Positions 22,715-33,500 are shown, counted from the stretch's first letter. The stretch is DNA of 64,000 nt from Roseateles koreensis (GCF_028595305.1 NZ_JAQQXS010000012.1:62001-126000); one strand, 5' to 3'. A program made the numbers and translations. The notes: a model not told the origin generated them from the sequence alone.

Positions 22715-23451
22715 CTAGTGAAAATCCCTGCTGGGCGTGCTGAGGCTTCCGAGCATCGGCGTCAGGTCTTTCGCAAAGGTGACGATGATGTTCCTGACCT
22801 CGCCTTCTCGCTGCCAGCGGCCCTTAACCGCCAGTAGCTTGGCGCCGAGGATGTCCGGTCGCTGCCGTTCTAGGACATCGCGCCAGACGACCAGCTGTAC
22901 GTCTCCGGTTTCGTCTTCAAGGCTGATGAACGTGACACCGCTCGCTGTTTCAGGCTGCTGCCGCACCGTAACCAACCCCGCATGGCGCTCCGCGCGGCCA
23001 TCAGGTAGGTCGTGAAGGTCCGCAGCAGTGCTGAATTTCAGCTCCGCAAGCTGCCCCCGAATCAGAGCCAACGGATGGCTTCTCAGCGAAATTCCGAGAG
23101 CCGCATGGTCCCAGAGCACCTCTTCTTCCTCTGGCGCAGTGTCGAGCGCGAGGTAGTCCTCTTCAATGCGTGCGTCGCGTTGAAGCTCAGGTGTGCAGGT
23201 CCATCCGGCTGCATCCCACACCTGTTGTCGACGTTGGCCCGACAACGCCAGCCTTGGCCTGGCAATTCGGCATCGAGCGCCGAGAAGCCTGTCGGTATGG
23301 TTAGCTCAGCAGCACGCCCGAGTTGGTCGCCTCTCCAAACGGCGGCTTCCACCTCAGGCGGCAGAGCTCTAAGTGCGGGTGGTGACTGCTTGGCGTTTTG
23401 CGACGGCGAAGCTGCAGACAGTTCCGGCACCGCTGGCGGAATGCGGAACAC
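22715..23451 (-). pseudogene. Deletion scar of an imuA-imuB-dnaE2 cassette: imuA' fused to 'dnaE2
   Basis: The 5' part (from 23451, GTG start) encodes an ImuA-like N-terminus: LRALPPEVEAAVWRGDQLG and then PTGFSALDAELPGQGW. At about 23250 the sequence changes, in another frame, to the C-terminal tail of the error-prone polymerase DnaE2/ImuC. Its marks are LSGQRRQQVWDAAGW, GISLRSHPLALIRGQL, a final OB-like domain with GLVTVRQQPETASGVTFISLEDETG, and the natural end SRDFH. ImuB and almost all of DnaE2 are missing. A LexA-type box lies just upstream. ImuABC cassettes are SOS-induced mutagenic polymerase operons; this remnant cannot encode an active mutasome. The first 60 residues might still be translated. 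Confidence 0.8.
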
Positions 23452-23465
23452 GAATGCTCACAAAA

Positions 23466-23485
23466 TACTGTATGCACATGCAGTA
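23466..23485. promoter_or_regulatory. LexA (SOS) box upstream of the imuA remnant
   Basis: TACTGTATGCACATGCAGTA is close to the proteobacterial LexA consensus, with CTGT-N8-GCAG against CTGT-N8-ACAG. It lies 15 bp upstream of the imuA' start on the minus strand and 192 bp upstream of the GTPase gene on the plus strand. Its presence supports the imuA assignment, because such cassettes are LexA-controlled. Confidence 0.75.
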
Positions 23486-23677
23486 TTTCGAGGCAAACAG
23501 GATGTCCAGTCCAAAGTGATGCGTCTGTCTCGTTCCGATGGCTGCAACCATTTAAAGCAAGATTTCTAAGAATTTCATTAAATTTGAGAAAGATTGCAAT
23601 AGTCGATGTGAATGTCTATGATTTCTTTCATGGTCTTGCGTGGATATGACGCCAGACCGACGAAACGGAGCACGCGT

Positions 23678-25825
23678 ATGGCCACTGATGAAGTCTTATC
23701 TGCAGTCGAACTCGGACGACACCTGATGCAAGTGCGAGAGCGCAGCGGCATCAAGCAGGCCGAGTTGGCGAAGCGCGTCTCGCTCAGCGCGGCCGTTCTG
23801 TCCCGCATCGAAAGTGGGGACCGTCCTGTCACCCGGGAGGAAGTCCAAGACATCCTTGTTCAGCTAGGTACGCCGGAGGCGGCTGAACTGGCAAAAGCGG
23901 TTCAGCGGACATGGAAGGTGCTTCCCCGGCCTCCACTGGACCATCCAGACCAAGACCTACTCTGGGACGCTGACCTGGTCGCCCATGAGCTAGTCGAACT
24001 TCGAGAGCGGCCTGACACGCCCCATGCGTTTGAGCGCCGGCTTTCTGAGTACATCGACGAGCTCGGCCGTGGCGCCACCATGCTGCTCAAGCGCGAACAT
24101 CAGGTTGCTTTCATTGGCAGCATTGGCGTTGGCAAGTCCACGGCCATTTGCAAGATGACGGGGCTCGAAGTTCAGAAGGATGACGGGACGATGACACCCG
24201 TCCTCGAAGTCGGTGGCGGTGGCATCACCGTATGCGAAGTCCATCTGCGCACCGGCCCTGAGTTTGGCCTTATCGTCGAGCCCAAGGGCGATGATGAATT
24301 GCGGCAAGACGTCCTGGACCTGGCCGATAGCATCCTCAAGGGGGTGCCAGCACCTGACGAAGACGGCCCCAGCGGGCAGGAGTCACAGGGTATCTCGAAG
24401 GAAGTCGCGAGGGCGCTGCGCAATATGGCGGGCTTAGCCGTTCAGCGTCCTAAAGGGGCGGACGGCAAGCGGACAACCGTCGACCCGGCCAAGCAGCTCG
24501 CACAACAGTTCCCCACCCAGCGCGAGTTCGTGGTGGAGGTGCTCAGCCGCATGGACCTGCATCGCCGTGACAAGCGGGACATCTGGTATGACAGCGCGTC
24601 TGGCAAGGCGCCTAAAACTTGGCTGCGGGAAACGTTCGCCGCCATCAACAACGGCAGAAGCTCGGAGTTCACGCTGCCACGCCGTATCGAGGTTGTGGTA
24701 CCTGAGAAGCTGCTCCAGGTCGCGGACCTGACGGTGCGCTTCATCGACACCAAGGGCATCGACCGGAACGCAGCGCGTGAGGATATCGAGTGCCACTTCG
24801 ACGACCCGCACACGCTGGCGGTCCTCTGCTCCCCCTTCAACAATGCGCCAGCAGCCGAAGCGCGGCTGCTGCTTGAACGAGCCAAGGACGCTGGCATTCG
24901 TACGCTGGATACCAACGCGGCCTTGCTCGTTCTTCCTCGACCGACCGAAGCACTGGCAATGAAAGACGACGCCACCAGCGCGCCTGTCGAAAGTGCCGAG
25001 GAAGGCTATGAACTGAAGGGCGAGCAGATTGCGCTTGCATTGGAACCCCTTGGTCTGCAAACGCTCGGAGTCGCGTTTTACAACGCGAACGAGGACCCCG
25101 CAGCCTCCGCCCAAGAGTTCCTGCTCGAGCGTCTGACAAAAGCGCGTGCCGCCTTCCGCACGCGCATTGCCGAGGCTACGACTGGTGCCCAGGCACTGCT
25201 GCGCAATCACGGGGAAGAGCGTATTCATGCAGTCCTGCGAGACGCCGGCGAGACGCTGCACACGTGGGCATTGCAAAACGCAGCGGTTCAACCCGTGCAG
25301 GGCCACGTGCAAGAAAGCTTGATGGCGCAAATCCAGGTCGCCTATGCAAGCACGGTGCGGGCGGCAGTTCGCCGCGAAGGAGAGTGGCCGCAGCTCAGCT
25401 ACTCGCACCACATTGGCTACGGCGCTCGGCGCCTTGCGGTAATGGCACTGGAGAAGCCCGTCGAGCAGTTCACTGGACACTGCAGGCTGATGGCGGCAAC
25501 TCCCAGCTACGCTGAGGCGGCTGACTTGCTGGTCCAGGCGGAGCGTGTGCTGACCGTTTCGTATGAAGAACTGCTGCGGAAGGTCCAGCTGATGGGTCAG
25601 ACGGTTTTCAAGGACGCCTTGAAGGCCGACCCGATGCTTTGGCAGGCTTGCATGGACGAATGGGGTCAAGGCCCGGGCTACAAGAGCCGCGTCGCTGGAC
25701 ACAACCGCGACTGGTTCAACGATGGGGCTCGACGGAAGCTGCAGGATGAACTTCAAGCCCTCATTGCGCGGGAATGGACCCGCGCGTTGGCCAACGTGAC
25801 GGCGCTGCTGGAGCCTCAGCAATGA
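23678..25825 (+). CDS. HTH-dynamin-like GTPase, first gene of a candidate defence operon
   Basis: A 715-residue protein. I prefer the ATG at 23678 because CGGAG lies 8 bases upstream; an in-frame ATG at 23612 is less likely. Residues 14-64 are an XRE-type helix-turn-helix (SGIKQAELAKRVSLSAAVLS). Residues 147-155, GSIGVGKST, form a P-loop, and FIDTKGID near residue 356 gives the G3 DxxG motif of dynamin-like GTPases. A canonical N/TKxD G4 motif is not evident. The C-terminal half is long and helical, as in dynamin-like stalks. Its stop overlaps the next ATG (ATGA). The DNA-binding domain fused to a large GTPase is unusual and suggests self-regulation or DNA-localised action. Confidence 0.7.
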   Translation: MATDEVLSAVELGRHLMQVRERSGIKQAELAKRVSLSAAVLSRIESGDRPVTREEVQDILVQLGTPEAAELAKAVQRTWKVLPRPPLDHPDQDLLWDADLVAHELVELRERPDTPHAFERRLSEYIDELGRGATMLLKREHQVAFIGSIGVGKSTAICKMTGLEVQKDDGTMTPVLEVGGGGITVCEVHLRTGPEFGLIVEPKGDDELRQDVLDLADSILKGVPAPDEDGPSGQESQGISKEVARALRNMAGLAVQRPKGADGKRTTVDPAKQLAQQFPTQREFVVEVLSRMDLHRRDKRDIWYDSASGKAPKTWLRETFAAINNGRSSEFTLPRRIEVVVPEKLLQVADLTVRFIDTKGIDRNAAREDIECHFDDPHTLAVLCSPFNNAPAAEARLLLERAKDAGIRTLDTNAALLVLPRPTEALAMKDDATSAPVESAEEGYELKGEQIALALEPLGLQTLGVAFYNANEDPAASAQEFLLERLTKARAAFRTRIAEATTGAQALLRNHGEERIHAVLRDAGETLHTWALQNAAVQPVQGHVQESLMAQIQVAYASTVRAAVRREGEWPQLSYSHHIGYGARRLAVMALEKPVEQFTGHCRLMAATPSYAEAADLLVQAERVLTVSYEELLRKVQLMGQTVFKDALKADPMLWQACMDEWGQGPGYKSRVAGHNRDWFNDGARRKLQDELQALIAREWTRALANVTALLEPQQ

Positions 25826-26352
25826 TTAGCCAGCTTCTTGCCGTCGTTGAGGTCGACAAGGCTGACCGCGTCGTCTGTCAGGCCGTGGGCTGTGGCCATG
25901 GCGTGTTCCGTCGCATCCACGTCGTTCGCCACGGCGACGGAAGCCTGGGCGTGTACGGCTCCGATTGCTTCGGCAAGTTGTTCGGGCAGCTTGCCAACAA
26001 GGCTCCGCAATATGGCAGTGGGGACGGACGTGAGCTGACGCCCGAAGAACGGCTGATGCTGGCCGAGAACACCGAGCGTCTTGTCGCGCAGTTCGAAGCG
26101 GAGTACCAGGCGCTCGCTGCGCAAGAACGGCTTCGGCGCGAGCAGCAAGAAATGGTCGAACGTGCCGCTCAAGAGCGTGCCGAACGACTGCGGGCGGAAG
26201 CCGAGCGACGACGGCCGCCGGCGCCGGCGGAAATTGCCAGCGTCGAACGTGCAGCCAAGGCACTCGTGCGTCAGAAGTTCAATGTCGACCCCGACGCTCC
26301 AGGTTGGCGTGGGCTGGTCCTAGTGGAAGCTCGAAAGTTGCTCGGTCGGTAA
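25822..26352 (+). CDS. Small Cys/His-motif plus coiled-coil protein of the candidate defence operon
   Basis: A 176-residue protein overlapping the GTPase stop by 4 bp. The first 60 residues form a compact domain with VVCQAVGCGHGVFRRIHVVRHGDGS and GSDCFGKLFG, whose Cys and His residues could bind zinc. Residues 70-140 are a charged coiled coil (QEMVERAAQERAERLRAEAERRR). The tail resembles a short helical peptide. I do not recognise the family. Its coupling to the GTPase suggests a partner or adaptor, but this is inference. Confidence 0.6.
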   Translation: MISQLLAVVEVDKADRVVCQAVGCGHGVFRRIHVVRHGDGSLGVYGSDCFGKLFGQLANKAPQYGSGDGRELTPEERLMLAENTERLVAQFEAEYQALAAQERLRREQQEMVERAAQERAERLRAEAERRRPPAPAEIASVERAAKALVRQKFNVDPDAPGWRGLVLVEARKLLGR

Positions 26353-26408
26353 TCGGCGGGGAGAGCGTTTTAGGTCTATCGAGCCCGCAAGCAAGGGAGA
26401 AGAACAAG

Positions 26409-29400
26409 ATGGCGGTTACGAACGAGTTGGCTTTCCCGGAAACCGAGGAACGCTTCGAAGAGATGTGCTTCCACCTCTATCGGATGGAGTGGAAGGACCC
26501 GGGATGCACGCGCCTTGGCGGGGTGGGCCAGGGGCAGTTTGGCCTGGACATCATCGGAACTCACGGCGCGCAGCAGATTGGCGTGCAGTGCAAGCACTAC
26601 GTCAAAAAGGCGTTCACGCTCGGCACTGTGGAGAAAGACGTCAAGCTGGCTGACGAAGCTGGCATTGCCGTGGACCACGTCATCTTCGCGACGACGGCGG
26701 CCAACAAGACTGAACTCGTGCTGAAGGTTCGTGAGCTGAGCAATGCCCGGAAGAGGGCAGGCAAGTTCACCGTCTCCGTTGCGTTCTGGCAGGAACTGTC
26801 CGGCATGCTTCGCCTGAACAAGGAAGTGGCACGCGAATACATTCCCGGATTCCCGGGCGGCACTCTCTTGCTGGTCAAAGAGGTTGCTAAAGAAACGCTG
26901 GCCATCGTTCGAAGCAGCAGCGAAAGCGATGTTGAATTTCAGGCGGACATGCGTGGGCAACTCACCGGCATAACTGACCGCATGTCAAGCATGGCAGCAG
27001 CGGCGAGTCTTCCCGAGTCGCGCGGCACCGAAGCAGAACCGCTGATTGCGAAGAACCTGGACCTTGTTCGGGCCAAGTTGCTGGAATGTCGCCCGAAAGA
27101 GGCATTCGAGCTTTTGGATTCTCTGGGAAACCCAGACCGTTTCAGCGACACCTACTCGCAGTTTCGTTGGCACACCAACCGTGCCGCCGCTCTCCTGCTC
27201 GACGGAAAGAAGTCCGACGCCGCACGCGAGTACTTGGCTGCGGCTGCGATAGAGCCCAAGCTGGAAAAGGCTTGGAGCAATCGCGCGCACGGTCATCTGC
27301 TTCTCGACGATGCGAACGCGGCACTGGAGGCCACCCGCGAGGGGCTGGCCGCCTATCCTGAAAGCAGTCCGCTGTGGGCCTTGCATGTCGCGGCAAAGCA
27401 GCTCTTGGGCGATGCTGAACCCGACCGCGACGTGCCGAAGCACATCCTGGACACCGCAGATGTCAGGTTCACGCTTTCGCACGTGCGCTACAAGCAAGGT
27501 CGGCTCGAAGAGTCGCTCGACCTGATTCGTCTTTGTGCTGAAGGCGAAGCTCCGTCGCTCGAGGTGAGGCGTTGCTATCTCGCAGCGGCACTTTCCTGGG
27601 CCATCGTGGACCCGGCGGCAGCTCATCACGACCAACTGTTGCCGAAGCAGCGCAACGCGCTTGCTGATGCGCTTCGTCTCTTGGAACCTCTTGAGGCGAC
27701 ACTCGGTGCTCTCCAGGTTGATATTGTCTCGGACGAGTTGAGCAACAACGTGTGCATGGCTCTGCTGTTGACCAGGAACTCCGTTCGGGCACGCGCTATT
27801 GCGGTGACCGGCCTTGCGCGACACCCGAACTCTGAAGGGTTGCTTCGGATTCGGATGCACGAACTGGCAGACAAGGAGGATTTTGCGGGCCTGCATCAGT
27901 TGACCCAAGGCCGATACTGCGAGCTACCGACATCTACCCTAGCTTCGTTGGCTGAGATGTCTGCGAACGAAGGCGATTTGGCCTGGCACCAGTCGGTGAT
28001 GGTGGTCCTCGATACACGCCAACACAGCGAACAGCAGACTACGGAACTCAGGGCTCTCACCAGCCATGCACACTGGCAAGCGGGCGATAAGGACAAGGCG
28101 CTTCAGCTCTCCCGTGAGTTGTTGGCGGAACATCCACACCATGTCTTGACGCATGCGATGCTGGCCAGGCGACTGATGCAGAAGGGCGAGCTCATCCCGG
28201 CTGCTGAACAGGTCGAACTCGCGGTGCAATCGCTGCAGCCAGGCAGTCCGATGGGCGAAGTCCTTTACGTCGCGGACTTGCTGTATGACCGGCACCTGTA
28301 TCCGGAAGCCGCTGGTGTCTACGAACGGGTGGTGACGTCGCCGGCCGGAAACGGTCTTACGCAACGGTTTTTGGCATGCCTCATCGAGAGCGGTCAGCGC
28401 CGCAAGGCGCGTGGAATCCTTGATGCATTGGCTCCCGAGGTTCGAGACTCGCCAAGCTTCCGCCGCATTGAATCCAACCTGGCACGGCAAACAGGCGACT
28501 GGCCGCGAATGCGCGATGTCCTCAAGCAGGAGCTTGACCGAGTGCCGACCGATTCCGGCGTTGCCGTCGGCTACATCGGCGCGCTGCATCGCATACCCGC
28601 CGAGAAGAACACGCTGGAGGCATACCTGGCCGGCGACCCGACCTTTGACGGGAAGCAGCCGTTCAACGAGGTCGAAATCGCCAAATACCAGCGGGAGCAT
28701 GGGCTTCCTGGGCTGGCGCTCAAGCGCTTGTACAGGCTGTTCCGTTCACACCCGAACGACTCGGCAATCGGGGGCTATTTCCTGGCGCAGGTCCTGATTG
28801 GGACGTTGGCGCCCGAACTTGCGCAGGCGCCCACGGTAGTGGCTGCCGGTGTTGTTATCCATTTGCGCTCGGACGCCGAAGCTCGCGACATCGCCATCGA
28901 CTTCGATGACGCCGTCGTGGGCGCAAGCTGGCCGGAATTGGTGACGCCAAGTTCGGACTTGGCGGCGAAGCTTATCGGCAAGGTCGTTGGCGACAAGGTC
29001 TCGCTGTCGAGAGGCATCGGCGACGTCGAATATGAGGTCGCTGGGCTTTCGTCCATTTATGGTTTTGCGGCATCGAAAGTCCATAAGCTGCTCGCAGAGA
29101 CCGCCAACCCAGGCGGTCCAATGTGGAGTGTCAATCTTGCAAAGGCAGATGGGTCATTCGACTTCGAACCATTGTTTGCAATGGCAAAACACAAGTCGGA
29201 GGGCATGGCCGACGCCCTGAAAAACTATAAGCAGACCCGCTTTCCCTTGGCGTCGCTGGCCCAGATGGTTGGCACTGAGCCACTGACCTTAATGGTGGAT
29301 TGGCCATATTCAAAGGCGTCCCTCTTCGTCAGCCTCGGAACGCAGGAAGAGCGCGACGCGGCACTGCAGCTTCTCGAAGCCGGGGGCAAGCGATTCGTGA

Positions 29401-30383
29401 TTGACCTCCCAACCTTGGGTGAGCTGGTTGGGACCGGTGTATTCCGAAAGGTGGCTCCGCTACTGGGTCCGCCCTTGGTGTCGCAGACCGCGAGGGAAGA
29501 GCTGACCACCATCATTCAATCCCAGGAGACCTCGCCATCGAGCATGTCCCTGAGGGAGGAGGATGGCAAGTACATCCGTGAAGAAGCAACACAGGAGCAA
29601 TTGGATGTTCGCCTGGCTTTTCTTCGAGAAATGTTGGCCTGCATTGACGAGCTTTGCGAGGTAACGCCCGTTCTTGGGCCGAAAGACATCACGGACAACC
29701 ACCGGATACTGGAGAGGCTTCTCGACAGCGCGACTCTGGACGCGGTCTATCTGGCCCTAGAGCACGATGCCGTACTGCTGAGTGACGACGGCGGGCTGCG
29801 TTTGGCGGTGCCTGCCGTCGGGCTGACCAACGCAATCGCTGTACAGCCACTGCTCATGTTCGCCCGAGCGCGCGGTGCGATTGACCATTCGCTCTACGTC
29901 GATGTGGTTATGGGCAAGCTCGCGCGCAACCACGACTTCATCAGCGTTCGCACGGAAGACTTGGTGGCCCTTGCGCGCCGCGACACCGCCAAAATAGCGG
30001 CGAGCGTCGTGAACGCCTTTGATACTTTCCGAAGTCAAACCCTGGACCTTGCGTCCGGCGTGCTGGTTGCTGCCGAATTCTTGGCCAATGTGGTGCCGTT
30101 GTGCCCGCCTGCAATTACTGCGGAGTATTTCAGGATAGCCTTGAAGGCACTGCAACAAGACCGTCCGGACCTAGCCGATACCGTTCATCGTTCGTTGGTT
30201 GCGGCGGTGGAACATGGAATGGCAAGCCTTCCAAAGAAGCAGGTCAGTCCGCTTCGCCGTCAGCTGGGCGCACTCTTGAATCCTCCCGAGAGGGAGCCTC
30301 AACGCATTGAGCTGACGGCAGTGGCTCGAGCATCCAAGGAACTCATCATTCGTATGCAGCGGCTCGCTGAGCGTACGCGGTAA
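26409..30383 (+). CDS. Restriction-endonuclease-like / TPR / PIN-like giant protein
   Basis: A 1324-residue protein. The ATG at 26409 has GGGAG 11 bases upstream. The N-terminal ~150 residues look like an Mrr-type PD-(D/E)xK nuclease: a conserved D in GQFGLDIIG near residue 45 and the Q-x-K motif IGVQCKHY near 60. Residues about 210-750 are TPR-like helical repeats (NRAAALLLDGKKSDAAREYL, WSNRAHGHLLLDDANAAL and many more). The C-terminal region has PIN-like features, RFVIDLPTLGEL near 1000 and ALEHDAVLLSDDGGLRL near 1115, but this call is tentative. It starts 56 bp after the small coiled-coil gene. Two potential nucleases joined by a sensor-like repeat array suggest an effector that is kept off until triggered. 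Confidence 0.65.
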   Translation: MAVTNELAFPETEERFEEMCFHLYRMEWKDPGCTRLGGVGQGQFGLDIIGTHGAQQIGVQCKHYVKKAFTLGTVEKDVKLADEAGIAVDHVIFATTAANKTELVLKVRELSNARKRAGKFTVSVAFWQELSGMLRLNKEVAREYIPGFPGGTLLLVKEVAKETLAIVRSSSESDVEFQADMRGQLTGITDRMSSMAAAASLPESRGTEAEPLIAKNLDLVRAKLLECRPKEAFELLDSLGNPDRFSDTYSQFRWHTNRAAALLLDGKKSDAAREYLAAAAIEPKLEKAWSNRAHGHLLLDDANAALEATREGLAAYPESSPLWALHVAAKQLLGDAEPDRDVPKHILDTADVRFTLSHVRYKQGRLEESLDLIRLCAEGEAPSLEVRRCYLAAALSWAIVDPAAAHHDQLLPKQRNALADALRLLEPLEATLGALQVDIVSDELSNNVCMALLLTRNSVRARAIAVTGLARHPNSEGLLRIRMHELADKEDFAGLHQLTQGRYCELPTSTLASLAEMSANEGDLAWHQSVMVVLDTRQHSEQQTTELRALTSHAHWQAGDKDKALQLSRELLAEHPHHVLTHAMLARRLMQKGELIPAAEQVELAVQSLQPGSPMGEVLYVADLLYDRHLYPEAAGVYERVVTSPAGNGLTQRFLACLIESGQRRKARGILDALAPEVRDSPSFRRIESNLARQTGDWPRMRDVLKQELDRVPTDSGVAVGYIGALHRIPAEKNTLEAYLAGDPTFDGKQPFNEVEIAKYQREHGLPGLALKRLYRLFRSHPNDSAIGGYFLAQVLIGTLAPELAQAPTVVAAGVVIHLRSDAEARDIAIDFDDAVVGASWPELVTPSSDLAAKLIGKVVGDKVSLSRGIGDVEYEVAGLSSIYGFAASKVHKLLAETANPGGPMWSVNLAKADGSFDFEPLFAMAKHKSEGMADALKNYKQTRFPLASLAQMVGTEPLTLMVDWPYSKASLFVSLGTQEERDAALQLLEAGGKRFVIDLPTLGELVGTGVFRKVAPLLGPPLVSQTAREELTTIIQSQETSPSSMSLREEDGKYIREEATQEQLDVRLAFLREMLACIDELCEVTPVLGPKDITDNHRILERLLDSATLDAVYLALEHDAVLLSDDGGLRLAVPAVGLTNAIAVQPLLMFARARGAIDHSLYVDVVMGKLARNHDFISVRTEDLVALARRDTAKIAASVVNAFDTFRSQTLDLASGVLVAAEFLANVVPLCPPAITAEYFRIALKALQQDRPDLADTVHRSLVAAVEHGMASLPKKQVSPLRRQLGALLNPPEREPQRIELTAVARASKELIIRMQRLAERTR

Positions 30384-30506
30384 TCGGTATGTACTCGGAG
30401 TGCCAAATAAAGGCATCTGACTCCCACGCCGGCGCATATGCTCGTTGCCAAAATTATGAGCAACCAGCCGCATAAGACGGCGATGCCCACTCAGGGGAGG
30501 TCAACG

Positions 30507-33500
30507 TTGAAGCTAATAGTTCCGCCAGTATTTGGTGTCAACGAAAAGTACCGGCACGGCGCAATACGCCAAGTGCTCTTGGAGAAACAAGAGCTGTTCG
30601 GCCGGTTCGTAAGGTTCACAACCGACCAGGCGACCTGGCTTCGGTTCACGCCAGACGCCGGCGGGCCAGGCATCCTCCTTTTCAAGAAGGTACCCGACGG
30701 CTTCGCGATGCCGCCAGACGTCGCGGTCTTGGTGAGGTCGAGCCTCCCCGCGGAGGTACTTCCGGAGATTGACGCGCAAGAGGCCCAGTGGGCCCTGCAC
30801 CCGCTCTTGACCGCAACGGCCGCATTGGACATTGCGGGCAGGGCGCAACGTGCTCGCGAGTCCTGGCGGGGAGCGTTCCGTTACGCCGACGAGGACAGCG
30901 TCGTAAACGGCGCCATTGCGCTTCGGCGCCCTCAGGTTGGAGCGTTGCACGCCATTCACGCACATTGGTCGGTAAGCGACGGGGTGGCGACCGTCGTGAT
31001 GCCAACGGGAACGGGCAAGACCGAGACGATGCTCGCGACCACAGTCTCCAGCCAGTGCCAGCGCATCCTCGTTCTCGTGCCGACGGATGCGCTCCGAAGC
31101 CAGGTCGCTCAAAAGTTCGTCTCCCTTGGCGTGCTGAAGCTGGAAGGCAGCGTCATTCTTGACGCGGCGGTTCAGCGTCCGGTAGTCGGCATCATGACCT
31201 CGGCGCCCCGTGACATTGGCGAAGTCGACGCCCTGTTCACCACCTGCAATGTGGTCGTCACTACCAGCCAACTCGCGAGCAGATTCACGCCGGTGGTCAA
31301 GGCGCGCGTTGCATCTCTGTGCAGTCACTTGTTCATCGATGAGGCGCACCACGCGGAGGCACCGACCTGGAAGGAGTTCAAGGAGCACTACGCTGACAAG
31401 CGCGTGCTGCAGTTCACGGCCACGCCTTTCCGAGAAGATGACCGGCGCATCGACGGGAAAATCATCTACGTCTACCCATTGCGCAAGGCTCAGGCAGAAG
31501 GCTACTTCAGGCCCATCCGCTTCAGCCCAGTCTCTGAGTTCGGGTTCAAGAAGGCAGACCGGGCAATCGCTCAGCAGGTGCTGAAGGAACTTGACCTCGA
31601 CGCCACTGGAAAGCACGTGGCCATGGCCCGGGTCTCCTCAACCGACCGAGCAAACCAGGTATTTGCGATTTACCAGGAACTCGGCCGCTTCAACCCCGTT
31701 GTCCTTCACACAAAGATTTCCACGACGGAGCGCAAGGCTGCCCATGCAAAGCTGCGCACAGGGGAGTCGCGTATCGTCGTTTGCGTGGACATGCTGGGGG
31801 AAGGCTTCGATATGCCGGAGCTGAAGATTGCCGCGTTCCACGACCTGAGGAAGAGCCTAGCGGTAACGCTGCAGTTGGCAGGCCGGTTCACCCGCGCTCG
31901 AAGCGACCTGGGCGACCCTGTTTTCATCGCGAACACCGCGAGCGTCGACCTGACCGAAGAACTCGAAAAGCTCTACGCGCAGGACCCCGACTGGAACGAG
32001 CTCCTGCCGGAACTCAGTGAAGCGGCCATCGCAGATGAAGTCGGCGCGCAGGACTTCATGGCAGGGTTTGTGGGCAACCTCGGCGGCATCCCTATGAAGG
32101 AGTTGAACCCGTCCGCGAGTACCGTCGTCTTTCACACCGCCTGTGCGAACTGGACACCGAAGAAGTTTCGGAAGGGCATCCGCGGAGCGACCAAGTACGA
32201 GCAGGTGCACTCGACCCTCAATGAGAAGGACAACACGCTCGTCGTCATCACTGCAAACCGGCACGCAGTGCCGTGGACCGAAGTAGCGATTGTTCAGGAC
32301 TACTCCTGGGAGCTGTTCATCGCCTACTGGGACCGAGAGCGCCAGTTGCTATTCATCCACGGCTCCAGCAACAGCAGCGAATTCAAGGACCTGGCGAAGG
32401 CCTTGGCCGGAGACGACGTCACGCTCGTCGTTGACCCCATCGTGTACCGAACCTTCCACGGCATCAATCGCTTGCTGCTGACAAACGTCGGGCTTGACGA
32501 GCATTTCGGCCGACAAATTCGGTACACGGGACGAATGGGCGCCGACGTTGGGTCACGGCTGTCGGAAAGCACCAAGCAAGGCGCGCGGAAGGCTGTGCTG
32601 GCGGGCGTGGGGTTCGAGAATGGCTCGCGCACCACGATTGGTGCGGCCAAGCGTGGTCGCGTTTGGTCTGCGCAGCGCCTGCGCGTTGACACCTTCACGG
32701 CATGGTGCCGCAACATTGGCGGCAAGATTGTTGACGAGACTATCAATCCGGAGGAGGTCCTCAAAGGGACGCTTATCCCGCGCCAAGTCGATGCTCGTCC
32801 GGGCGTCGTGGCCATCGGCGTCGACTGGCCATCCGATGTCCTTGACGTCATTGAGTCGATGACGACAGTGGTTTGGCAGTACGGCGCAGAGAACCGACTG
32901 ACAGACCTCGGCATCGAGCTTGTCGAAACCAGCGCCGACAAGCCCCTTGTCTTCCGAGTCTTTACCGACGGGCGTGAGGTGCGCATCCGGCTGGAGTTGT
33001 TCCGCGTTAGCGATACGTCGACTGACTTCAAGTTCGTCTACGAAGGAAAAGACACCGCTCGAATTCGGCGTGGCGGCGAGCGCGACCTCTGCGAATATTT
33101 CACTGAGAAGGCGCCTACTATCTGGTTCGCTGATGGTTCTTCCTTGGAGGGCAACCTGTACGTCGAGCTTGTGAAGGCTTTGGAGCTGTACCCCGTCGAT
33201 AAGTTGGAAGTAGTCGACTGGACGGGCATCGACATCACGAAGGAATCACAGCGCGACGAGAAGCGACAGGACTCAGTCCAGTACCGCGTCATTGAGCTCC
33301 TGCGGAAGAAGGGCGGCTACGACGTTGTCTTCGACGACGACGGCTCTGGCGAGGCGGCGGATGTCGTTGCCATTCGCCTCGATGACCCGAGCAACCCCAA
33401 GCGAATTGAGGTGGAGCTGTATCACTGCAAGTTTTCGATGCAGCCCGAAGCGGGCGCCCGAGTTGACGACCTGTATGTGGTGTGCGGCCAGGCCCAGCGC

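Noticed and set aside
22715-23451. A functional error-prone polymerase gene
   Set aside because: Only the C-terminal OB-type tail of DnaE2 is present; the polymerase and PHP domains are gone.
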